This document shows, in pieces, positions 34,595 through 41,731 of a stretch of DNA of 64,000 nt. Made by a program: the position numbers and the translations under genes. This stretch comes from Rubritalea tangerina (lineage in GTDB: Bacteria; Verrucomicrobiota; Verrucomicrobiia; Verrucomicrobiales; Akkermansiaceae), in NCBI RefSeq assembly GCF_042683245.1, contig NZ_JBHUJB010000061.1, positions 1-64,000 on the forward strand, written 5' to 3'. Numbering within the stretch: the first letter of the stretch is position 1; every line of letters starts with the position of its first letter. The notes beneath the pieces were generated by a model, which made no database searches, was not told where the DNA came from, and saw only the letters and a program-made list of their open reading frames with translations.

Positions 34595-35359
34595 ATGACT
34601 GTAAAAACATTCTTCGTAGGCCTCATCGCAAGTTTTGCGCTTCCATGGCTTGCTGTAGTGGCTGTGCCATACGCTACGATGCGTGCAGTAGAAATTCCTC
34701 AATTCGACGAGGGAAATGACGGCCGAGAAGGGGCATACACACCAGTGAAATCTGGACGTGTTACTGACGGTTCCGAGCTCTACGGTGCAGAAGGTTGTGC
34801 CCAGTGCCACAGCCAGCTTTCACGCCCGACATACGCAGGTAATGACCTTGGTCGTGATGGACTTGCAGGGTTTAAGAAAGATCCTAACCGTGGCAACACC
34901 ATGCGTGAGTCAAACCTTTGGGACTATGACCGTGAGCCATTTGCCTGGCTCGGTGAAACCCGTATGGGTCCAGATCTTGGTAACTTCGGTCGCCGCATGG
35001 AAGTTCGTGCCATCCTTGCAAACGAGGAACGCGCTAAAGAGCTTGGTGTGAAGGTTGATGAGTTGCCACAGGCTGAGAAATTTAACGTGGAAACAGCAGT
35101 TTACACACACCTCTACGATCCACGTGCTGAGAATGAGAAGTCAATCTGCCCATCCAACAAGTGCTTCTTCAAGACTGAGCCAGTATTTGGTCAAGGGGCA
35201 GTGCACGCGCTTCCATTTAAGACTGCTGATGGCGAACAAATCGTACCAGGCGAGAAAGCCCAACTTTTGGCTTCTTACCTTCTCGGACTCAAGCGCGACG
35301 GCGATGTGCCATACGCAATGAACCACGCACGCGATAAGAAGAAAGCATCCGCTAAGTAA
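34595..35359 (+). CDS. CcoO-like monoheme cytochrome c
   Basis: The 254-residue protein has one N-terminal membrane anchor (about 6-26) and the CcoO heme region EGCAQCHSQLSRPTY (CxxCH at 68-72), then TRMGPDLGNFGRR, matching TGPDLARVGGR of CcoO. The C-terminal distal-ligand motif ESxMPxY is replaced by KSICPSNKCFF: Cys185 at the Met position and a second Cys190. The heme may thus have Cys, Met124 or another residue as sixth ligand, changing its potential. It follows the CcoN-like gene by 40 nt and probably forms a complex with it. Confidence 0.88.
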   Translation: MTVKTFFVGLIASFALPWLAVVAVPYATMRAVEIPQFDEGNDGREGAYTPVKSGRVTDGSELYGAEGCAQCHSQLSRPTYAGNDLGRDGLAGFKKDPNRGNTMRESNLWDYDREPFAWLGETRMGPDLGNFGRRMEVRAILANEERAKELGVKVDELPQAEKFNVETAVYTHLYDPRAENEKSICPSNKCFFKTEPVFGQGAVHALPFKTADGEQIVPGEKAQLLASYLLGLKRDGDVPYAMNHARDKKKASAK

Positions 35360-35372
35360 CCTATTTTACCTC

Positions 35373-35399
35373 TCTGCGAGTTAGAAAAAACTTGCAGAA
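35373..35399 (+). other. Intercistronic stem-loop between ccoO-like and cytochrome c genes
   Basis: TCTGCGAGTT (35373-35382) pairs with AACTTGCAGA (35389-35399) in a 10-bp stem with one G-T pair and an AGAAAA loop. It is not followed by T residues. It may be a processing or stability element in the long transcript. Confidence 0.5.
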
Positions 35400-35435
35400 C
35401 CCACCAATCCAACTCACCTAACCGCACACATTCCG

Positions 35436-36212
35436 ATGTCATCTGATCAACAACCAGTAGATCCAACAAAACCGGATCTCGAAGAATCCACAAATGTTGC
35501 CCAGGCTCACGAAGAAGTGAACCGCAATGCAGCAGCGGCTTCCCGTGAACAACAGCTCCGCGAAAATGGTCTTGAGCCAGTTTCTATCTGGATCATGATC
35601 GCCGGCTTCATCGTTGCCGTTATCGGTGGCAGTGTTCTTCTTTCTTCTGAAAACCTTTTCTCCTACGACGAGTTCGTAAAGCAGGACTATGTCCGTGGTG
35701 AATTCAGTAGAGGTGAAGACTCACCTCTTCTTGCAGCGGCTCCTGATGCCTACATGAAGAAGGGTGCAGCCCTTTATAAGAACTGTGCTTCCTGTCACGG
35801 TACAGGTGGTGCGGGTACCGCTGGTGTTTTCCCGCCAATTGGTGGATCCGAGTGGGTTGAAGGTTCTGGTGTGGTGCCAGCCTTGGTAATCATGCACGGC
35901 CTCACAGGACCTATTGATGTAGCAGGATCATCCTACAATGGAGCAATGCCAGCAATGGCTGATGGCTGGAGCGACTATGACATCGCTGCTCTCATTTACT
36001 ATATCCAGAACAGCTTTGGTAACAAAGTTGGTGAAGTTTTCTCACCTGAACAAGTCGCTGAGATCCGCGCAATCAGTAAGGAAATTGGCAAGAAGCCATT
36101 GACTGCAGCTGATTTGAAACCCCTTCTCGACAAGAAGTTCGAGGCAGCAGCTCTCAAACCTGAAACCATGCTTGATCTCAAGACTGGAGAAGTCGTTGAC
36201 GCAGGCGAGTAA
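35436..36212 (+). CDS. Membrane-anchored monoheme cytochrome c (CcoP-like position)
   Basis: A 258-residue protein with a hydrophilic N-terminus of about 48 residues, one membrane helix (about 50-70) and a periplasmic cytochrome c domain. The heme motif is CASCHG (117-122) and YNGAMPAM supplies the Met ligand (Met171). The N-terminal cytoplasmic part then helix resembles CcoP, but CcoP has two hemes and this has one. It could be the third subunit of the degenerate cbb3 module or the electron donor of the aa3 oxidase whose subunit I gene begins 42 nt later. Confidence 0.85.
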   Translation: MSSDQQPVDPTKPDLEESTNVAQAHEEVNRNAAAASREQQLRENGLEPVSIWIMIAGFIVAVIGGSVLLSSENLFSYDEFVKQDYVRGEFSRGEDSPLLAAAPDAYMKKGAALYKNCASCHGTGGAGTAGVFPPIGGSEWVEGSGVVPALVIMHGLTGPIDVAGSSYNGAMPAMADGWSDYDIAALIYYIQNSFGNKVGEVFSPEQVAEIRAISKEIGKKPLTAADLKPLLDKKFEAAALKPETMLDLKTGEVVDAGE

Positions 36213-36254
36213 ATCAACTAGATCCCACGCAACCTTTACACCACGAGTGACATT

Positions 36255-38102
36255 ATGAGTGACCACGATCACCACGACCACAACCCGAACTTTGTACAAA
36301 AGTACATCTTCTCCACTGATCACAAGATCATTGGTATTCAGTACGGTATTACCGCCTTGTTGTTCCTCCTCTTCGGCTTCTTCCTGATGATGGTGATGCG
36401 TTGGAGCATCGCTTATCCTAACGAGCCGATCCCATCCTGGATTAGCTGGGTATTTTCTGACACTTGGCAAGGCCGTTGGTTGGTCGATGGCAAGGTGACA
36501 GGGGAGACCTATAACATGTTCGGTGCGATGCATGGAACGATCATGGTTTTCCTTGGTGTGGTGCCATTAGGCTTTGGTGCCTTTGGTAACTACGTGACCC
36601 CGCTGCAGATCGGTGCAGTGGACATGGCATTCCCGAAACTCAACATGATGTCCTACTGGATGTACCTCGTCGGTGGTCTCATGATGTGTGGATCATTCTT
36701 CTTGGAGTCCGGAACTGCAAAATCTGGTTGGACGAACTACCCACCACTTTCCGCGATTGCAGATTCCCAGCACCCTAACCAATTCTTCACTGGTCAGACT
36801 CAATGGTTGCTCGGTCTTGTGATGTTGATTTCCTCATCCTTGTTAGGCTCGGTGAACGTGATTACTACGATCATCAACCTACGTGCGAAGGGTATGACTT
36901 GGATGCGCCTTCCATTCCTCGTTTGGGCAATGTTGGTGACAGCATTCCTTCTTCTTCTTGCATTCCCGCCACTTGAAGTTGCTGGTATCATGCAGGTTGT
37001 CGACCGTTTCTTCGGTTCCTCTTTCTTCCAACCATCTGGTCTCTACACCGCATCCACTGGTGTGATCGAGCAGGCAGGTGGTGGTTCACCACTCTTGTTC
37101 CAGCACTTGTTCTGGTTCCTTGGTCACCCAGAGGTATACGTACTTCTTCTTCCGGCGATCGCCGCTGTAGCGGAAATCATTCCAGTGAACACCCGCAAGC
37201 CACTCTGGGGCTACAAGTCCATGGTCTACGCGGTGATGGTACTTGGTTTCCTCTCCTTCATCGTATGGGCGCACCACATGTACATCACAGGCATGGGCTC
37301 AGCGATCTCTACCTTCTTCCAGATCACTACAGTGCTGATCTCGGTACCATCGGTTGTTCTGATTACTTCACTTCTCATCTCACTCTGGGGTGGTTCTATC
37401 CGCTTCACGATGCCGATGATCTGGGCATGTGCCTTCCTACCGATGTTCGGTATCGGTGGTCTCACAGGTCTGCCACTTGCCTTCAACCTTGTCGGTCTTC
37501 ACCTTCACGACACTTACTACGTGATTGGTCACTTCCACTATGTTGTGGCACCAGGTATCCTCTTTGGTCTCTTCGCAGGTATCTACCATTGGTATCCTAA
37601 GATGTTTGGCCGTCACATGAACAACCTTCTCGGTCACATGCACTTCTGGCCGTCCTTGATCTCTATCAACTTCGTGTTCTTCCCAATGCTTATGCAGGGT
37701 ATGGCAGGATTCCACCGTCGTTGGTACAATGGTGGTGACGCCTACGTGGTCGACGCTGACTCCACTAACGTATTCGGTCAGATCGTCCGTGATAACATTG
37801 AACTTAACGTAGTGATGTCCGTTGCAGTTTTCGTACTCGCAGCAGCACAGATCCCATTCATCATCAACATCTTCACAGCTTGGTTTGCAGGTAAGAAGGT
37901 TGAGAATGACAACCCATGGGATGCAACCACTCTCGAGTGGGCGACACCAACGCCTCCAGGACACGGCAACTTCACCTTCGATGTTGCAGTCTACCGTGGG
38001 CCTTACGAATACAGCCGCCCAGACCGCGAGGAAGACTTCCTTCCACAGTGGGAAGAGCCAGCTAAGAAATCTGAATCCACTGAAAGTAACGCGTCTCAAT
38101 AA
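36255..38102 (+). CDS. ctaD: Cytochrome c oxidase subunit I (A type)
   Basis: This 615-residue subunit contains heme a, heme a3 and CuB and reduces oxygen to water with proton pumping. All ligands are present: the heme a His in GAMHGTIMVF, CuB His and Tyr-linked GHPEVY, the WAHHMY pair, and the HDTYYVIGHFHYV cluster. GHPEVY with Glu indicates the A1-type D-channel. It has the usual twelve helices plus a C-terminal extension ending in charged residues. The His-rich N-terminus DHDHHDHN is unusual. It is the only subunit I in the locus with an intact active site. The gene order I, III, IV, small, small, II places subunit II last. Confidence 0.96.
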   Translation: MSDHDHHDHNPNFVQKYIFSTDHKIIGIQYGITALLFLLFGFFLMMVMRWSIAYPNEPIPSWISWVFSDTWQGRWLVDGKVTGETYNMFGAMHGTIMVFLGVVPLGFGAFGNYVTPLQIGAVDMAFPKLNMMSYWMYLVGGLMMCGSFFLESGTAKSGWTNYPPLSAIADSQHPNQFFTGQTQWLLGLVMLISSSLLGSVNVITTIINLRAKGMTWMRLPFLVWAMLVTAFLLLLAFPPLEVAGIMQVVDRFFGSSFFQPSGLYTASTGVIEQAGGGSPLLFQHLFWFLGHPEVYVLLLPAIAAVAEIIPVNTRKPLWGYKSMVYAVMVLGFLSFIVWAHHMYITGMGSAISTFFQITTVLISVPSVVLITSLLISLWGGSIRFTMPMIWACAFLPMFGIGGLTGLPLAFNLVGLHLHDTYYVIGHFHYVVAPGILFGLFAGIYHWYPKMFGRHMNNLLGHMHFWPSLISINFVFFPMLMQGMAGFHRRWYNGGDAYVVDADSTNVFGQIVRDNIELNVVMSVAVFVLAAAQIPFIINIFTAWFAGKKVENDNPWDATTLEWATPTPPGHGNFTFDVAVYRGPYEYSRPDREEDFLPQWEEPAKKSESTESNASQ

Positions 38103-38149
38103 GGTTAGAGGCAATCACCATCTTCAAACTACCAACTGAATCATTTCAA

Positions 38150-39859
38150 ATGGAAATTCCTTATATCGTTAACGCCCGCAAGGACACTGGGCTCAACAAC
38201 TCCAAGATTGCTATCTGGTTGTTCCTCGCATCTGAGGTAATGCTCTTCGGTGGTCTCTTCTCCTCGTACATCTTCTTGCGAGTCTTTGCTGACTACCCAT
38301 GGCCTGAGCGTGCACTTCCTGTCCTACCAGGTTTGATCAACACCTTCATCTTGATCGCATCCTCAGTGACAGTGGTCTTTGCATGGGCAGCTCTGAAGTT
38401 GCGCAAGTGGGGGATGTTCCGTGCAAACATGGGCTTCACCATCTTATGTGCTGCAGTATTCATGGTTTTCAAGGCCAAGGAATACGCTGGTAAGTTCCAC
38501 CACCACGGTTCACAGACTGCTGACTATGGTTGGGTTGAAGGTCACCTCAAGTACGACAAAGCAGACCCTACTCACGGCAATGCATACAAAGTACAAGCTG
38601 ACACAGTAAACTTCTCGCTGGACAGCACAACTGGCAACTACCTTGCGACCATCATCGAGCAAGGTGGAGACAAGCTGACTCTTGCGGATGCGTATATCGT
38701 TCGCGAGATCGATGGCGACCAATTCACCGAGAAAGTTCTTTTTGCTGCTGGCACCCAGCTCACAGCTGATGTGCTCGCAGACGCTAAGGAATACTTCATC
38801 ACTGCTCGCACACACAACCAGAAGCTTCGTACACAACTTCTTAAAGATGCTTGGACTCAGATCCGTGATACCTCAAAGCACCCTGAGCTTGTTGGTTTCA
38901 AGGACTACGATTCTAAGGTTAAGAATGCCGCTGCGGATGTACACAATACTCTCGTCAAGAAGGCTGAAGCAAACAACGAGTTCCTTCTTGAGAACGGCAA
39001 CATGGTTTTCAATGCCGATGGTGCTGAGTTCACACTCAACACTGGCTGGGGCCGTATCTCTAACTCCACGATTGGGGCAGACACAAATGTTTCTCTCCTC
39101 GACGGCACAGTGCTCACTGGTAAGGCTGGTGATTCAAGCCTCCACTATGAGTACGTTGACGCTCTCGACTTCCGTCACCTCGTGATGAAGGCAGAGAAGA
39201 AGACACTCAACGTCAATGCACTCATTGAAAAGTCACCCATTCTCAATATCGAGGGTGAAGGTGGCGACAAGATCCGCGAGATCTGGGAAGCTCATAAAGT
39301 CTGGCGTGGATTCCTCGCTGAGGACCTTAAGACTCAAAAAGACTGGCTCACAGGCGAAGGCCGCGTGCCCACTGAGGTCGACCTCTACCGTGTCACATGG
39401 CACCAGATGGTTGCCTACGGCAAACTCAAGGAAGAGATGGTAGCAGCTAACAAAATCAGTGCTGATGCCCCACTTAAAGATGCCGTCACTGCAGAGAACT
39501 GGATGAAGGTTAAGGACGACCACCAGCCGAGCATGATCTACGACATCACAGGAATCACAGATGCTCACAAAGAGAACTTCCCGAAAGAAGTGACCATTCC
39601 ACGTGACCAGGTGCGTTTCGACTCAGTCTTCTCCCCAAAGATGAACAACTACTACGCGATTTACTTCACCATCACAGGTCTTCACGGGCTTCACGTTGTC
39701 GGTGGTGCGATCGTCCTCGGTTACTACCTATTCTTTGGACGCAAGATGTTCCTCTCCAACCCAGATTGGCTTGCCAACCGCGTGGAAGTCGGTGGTCTCT
39801 TCTGGCACTTTGTTGACCTTGTTTGGATCTTCGTATTCCCAATCTTCTACCTCATGTAA
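38150..39859 (+). CDS. ctaE: Cytochrome c oxidase subunit III with a large inserted domain
   Basis: Typical subunit III has about 200-260 residues; this has 569. Residues 1-118 carry the first helices (KIAIWLFLASEVMLFGGLFSSYIFLR, then INTFILIASSVTVVFAWAAL and the KAKEYAGK helix), and 490-569 the last two (NYYAIYFTITGLHGLHVVGG and LFWHFVDLVWIFVFPIFYL). Between them, residues about 120-489 form a soluble insertion with no membrane helix, heme motif or Cys. With the usual five-helix topology and external C-terminus, the insertion would lie in the periplasm near the cytochrome c docking face. Codon usage matches the flanking parts, so it is not recent or an assembly artefact. Confidence 0.9.
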   Translation: MEIPYIVNARKDTGLNNSKIAIWLFLASEVMLFGGLFSSYIFLRVFADYPWPERALPVLPGLINTFILIASSVTVVFAWAALKLRKWGMFRANMGFTILCAAVFMVFKAKEYAGKFHHHGSQTADYGWVEGHLKYDKADPTHGNAYKVQADTVNFSLDSTTGNYLATIIEQGGDKLTLADAYIVREIDGDQFTEKVLFAAGTQLTADVLADAKEYFITARTHNQKLRTQLLKDAWTQIRDTSKHPELVGFKDYDSKVKNAAADVHNTLVKKAEANNEFLLENGNMVFNADGAEFTLNTGWGRISNSTIGADTNVSLLDGTVLTGKAGDSSLHYEYVDALDFRHLVMKAEKKTLNVNALIEKSPILNIEGEGGDKIREIWEAHKVWRGFLAEDLKTQKDWLTGEGRVPTEVDLYRVTWHQMVAYGKLKEEMVAANKISADAPLKDAVTAENWMKVKDDHQPSMIYDITGITDAHKENFPKEVTIPRDQVRFDSVFSPKMNNYYAIYFTITGLHGLHVVGGAIVLGYYLFFGRKMFLSNPDWLANRVEVGGLFWHFVDLVWIFVFPIFYLM

Positions 39860-39867
39860 GTCGCTCG

Positions 39868-39887
39868 GCGGCCTCCCCACGGGCCGC
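39868..39887 (+). other. G+C-rich intercistronic stem-loop
   Basis: GCGGCC (39868-39873) and GGCCGC (39882-39887) form a 6-bp G+C stem between the subunit III and IV genes, inside an otherwise A/C-rich spacer. It may be a transcript processing or stability element. Confidence 0.4.
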
Positions 39888-39931
39888 TGACTCTCTACCT
39901 CATTTTCTAACGCTAACGATTCATCAATCAA

Positions 39932-40282
39932 ATGGCTGACACACCAGAAGAAATCAAATCACACTTTAAGCAATACCTCGTCATCGGTGGTATTCTATTC
40001 ATCGGAACCGTACTCACAGTTGCTGTGGCGACAATTCCATGGATGGACATCGGTGGTCACGGCTTTGACCGAGACGACTGTATCCTTGGTCTTGCAATTG
40101 CGACAACCAAGGCGACCTTGGTGGCATTGATCTTCATGCACTTGAACCACGAGAAGAAGGCGATCTACTGGATCTTCCTCGGAGCCTTGGCTTTCGGTGC
40201 TATTCTCATCGCACTTTTCGGATTTGCGATGTATGATCCCATCACTTTCGACACCTTACTTCCTGAACATCCAGGGCAGTAA
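39932..40282 (+). CDS. ctaF: Cytochrome c oxidase subunit IV
   Basis: The 116-residue protein has three membrane segments (about 12-36, 47-64 and 74-94) and the prokaryotic subunit IV pattern LGLAIATTKATLVALIFMHLNHEKK between helices two and three. It stabilises subunit I and III. The start has a CTAACGATTCA element ending 8 nt before the ATG, close to the leader motif shared with the cbb3-like genes. It follows the subunit III gene by 72 nt. Confidence 0.88.
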   Translation: MADTPEEIKSHFKQYLVIGGILFIGTVLTVAVATIPWMDIGGHGFDRDDCILGLAIATTKATLVALIFMHLNHEKKAIYWIFLGALAFGAILIALFGFAMYDPITFDTLLPEHPGQ

Positions 40283-40310
40283 ATTCTGAACCACTTACCG
40301 AACTAAGACC

Positions 40311-40514
40311 ATGTCACTTCGAGGATTTCACATCTTCTTCATTTCCTTCGTTACCTTTTTCTTTGCTGTTGTTGCAGCGTATGGGTTCACACTGGGAGCG
40401 AGCCAAGATGCTGACTTCTGGCAGGCTGTGGCATGGGTTGCCTCTATCACTGCAGTGATCGTCCCCATCTATGGCGTTTACTTCATCAATAAGGCAAAGA
40501 AACTTTACAGTTAA
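40311..40514 (+). CDS. Small two-helix membrane protein of the oxidase cluster
   Basis: The 67-residue protein has two helices (GFHIFFISFVTFFFAVVAAYGFTL and AVAWVASITAVIVPIYGVYFI) linked by a short loop with GASQDADFW. No family is known to me, but short hydrophobic ORFs at this place are likely oxidase subunits or assembly helpers. It lies 28 nt after the subunit IV gene, 14 nt before the next tiny gene, and shares the codon bias of the locus. Confidence 0.7.
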   Translation: MSLRGFHIFFISFVTFFFAVVAAYGFTLGASQDADFWQAVAWVASITAVIVPIYGVYFINKAKKLYS

Positions 40515-40528
40515 CTCACTCCAAACCT

Positions 40529-40732
40529 ATGACAGCATTCACAGCTCTCTCATGTCTCACCTGTGCTAAAGCGTTTGAACACGCTGGAGCTAACGCGGCA
40601 GGACTCGCGATCCTCTTCATGCTCGCGATTGTGATTCCTGTCGTAACTACTATCGGAATCATGATTTTCCGCATTGCCCGTCGGGAAAAGGCACATTTCG
40701 ATCCACAATTTGAAGACTCCTTCGAAGCTTAA
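40529..40732 (+). CDS. Small one-helix membrane protein with CxxC
   Basis: The 67-residue protein has a CLTC motif (residues 9-12) near its N-terminus, followed by one membrane helix (about 24-46, GLAILFMLAIVIPVVTTIGIMIF) and a charged C-terminus. A CxxC before a single helix could bind a metal or act in copper handling for the CuA site, but this is speculation. Its place directly before subunit II, which contains CuA, fits an assembly role. The start lies 14 nt after the previous stop. Confidence 0.65.
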   Translation: MTAFTALSCLTCAKAFEHAGANAAGLAILFMLAIVIPVVTTIGIMIFRIARREKAHFDPQFEDSFEA

Positions 40733-40762
40733 TTTATCTCAACCTACTTGCTATAGCACATT

Positions 40763-41587
40763 ATGTTCAGCAACTTCACAATCGCATCTCTCTTTTCTCC
40801 ATCCGAGTGGTTGGGGCTTCCAGAAAACAACTCTGCACACGGTGACCAAGTGGGTCACATGATGGATGTTATCACCTGGTTCATGCTCGCACTCTTTATC
40901 GGCTGGACGATCTTCTTCTTCATTTGTCTTTTCAAATTCACTAAGAAGAAGAATCCAAAGGCAGAATACCACGGTGTAAAGAACCACGTATCAACACACC
41001 TTGAAATTGGTGTGATCATCATCGAGGCAGTATTGCTCCTTGGTTTCGCATTGCCACTCTGGGCCGAGCGTACCGACACCTTCGATCGTGTCCTTGAGGA
41101 AAATCCAGTACGTGTCCGCGCGATTGGTTATCAATTTGGTTGGAAGTTCCACTATGCTGGTAACGATGGGAAGTTTGGTTACATCGACCGCGATTTGGTG
41201 AACACGCCAGGTGACGCATGTATCTATCCTGACGATCCGAATGGTTTTGACGATTTTGTAGCTTCCACATTGAAACTTCCAGTAGGACGTCCAGCAATCG
41301 TTAACGTGACATCCACTGACGTGATTCACAACTTCTCCATCATCCCAATGCGTATACAGCAGGATGCGATCCCAGGTAAGGATGTACCTATGTGGTTCAC
41401 TCCACTTAACGAACTTGAGACCTCTGTCGTTTGTGGCCAGCTTTGTGGTGAAGGTCACGCTGACATGATCGGTACCTTGGTTGTTGAGTCTGAGAAGTCC
41501 TTCACTGACTGGGCTAGCAAGCTTAGCTCCGAGGCATACGAAGCCAACAAGGCTGCCTACGAAAAACGCCAAGCCGCAGCTCAGTAA
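40763..41587 (+). CDS. ctaC: Cytochrome c oxidase subunit II with CuA centre
   Basis: The 274-residue subunit accepts electrons from cytochrome c at its binuclear CuA centre. It has two membrane helices (about 35-58 and 78-95) and a periplasmic cupredoxin domain. CuA ligands are seen as the His in TDVIHNFSIIP and the CGQLCGEGHADM cluster (Cys, Cys, His, Met with Glu carbonyl). The aromatic patch for electron entry, YQFGWKFHYAG, is present. No fused cytochrome c domain is present, so it is aa3 rather than caa3. It is the last gene of the locus, followed by a strong terminator. Confidence 0.95.
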   Translation: MFSNFTIASLFSPSEWLGLPENNSAHGDQVGHMMDVITWFMLALFIGWTIFFFICLFKFTKKKNPKAEYHGVKNHVSTHLEIGVIIIEAVLLLGFALPLWAERTDTFDRVLEENPVRVRAIGYQFGWKFHYAGNDGKFGYIDRDLVNTPGDACIYPDDPNGFDDFVASTLKLPVGRPAIVNVTSTDVIHNFSIIPMRIQQDAIPGKDVPMWFTPLNELETSVVCGQLCGEGHADMIGTLVVESEKSFTDWASKLSSEAYEANKAAYEKRQAAAQ

Positions 41588-41610
41588 GGGCGAGAGAATC
41601 ACTTTCTTAG

Positions 41611-41641
41611 CGCACCATGGAATTCCATGGTGCGTTTTTTT
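41611..41641 (+). terminator. Terminator of the respiratory locus
   Basis: A perfect 10-bp stem (CGCACCATGG 41611-41620 with CCATGGTGCG 41625-41634) with an AATT loop, followed by seven T residues (41635-41641). It lies 24 nt after the stop of subunit II and marks the end of a possible 17.5-kb transcript. Confidence 0.9.
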
Positions 41642-41731
41642 GTGGGTGAGGTTTTAGTTTTGCCTGTACCCCTCGGTGACATCTGGCTTTCTGTGTAAGG
41701 TAGCTATGGTGTAATGACATAGTATTGAAGT

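Noticed and set aside
33094..36212. Annotation of the CcoN/CcoO/cytochrome set as a working cbb3 oxidase
   Set aside because: The catalytic histidines of subunit I are missing and the third cytochrome has only one heme.
31778..38114. Long antisense frames over actF, oxidase I and oxidase II (for example 31778-32401 and 37437-38114)
   Set aside because: They are shadows produced by the strong codon bias of the real genes; none has a membrane or domain pattern of its own.
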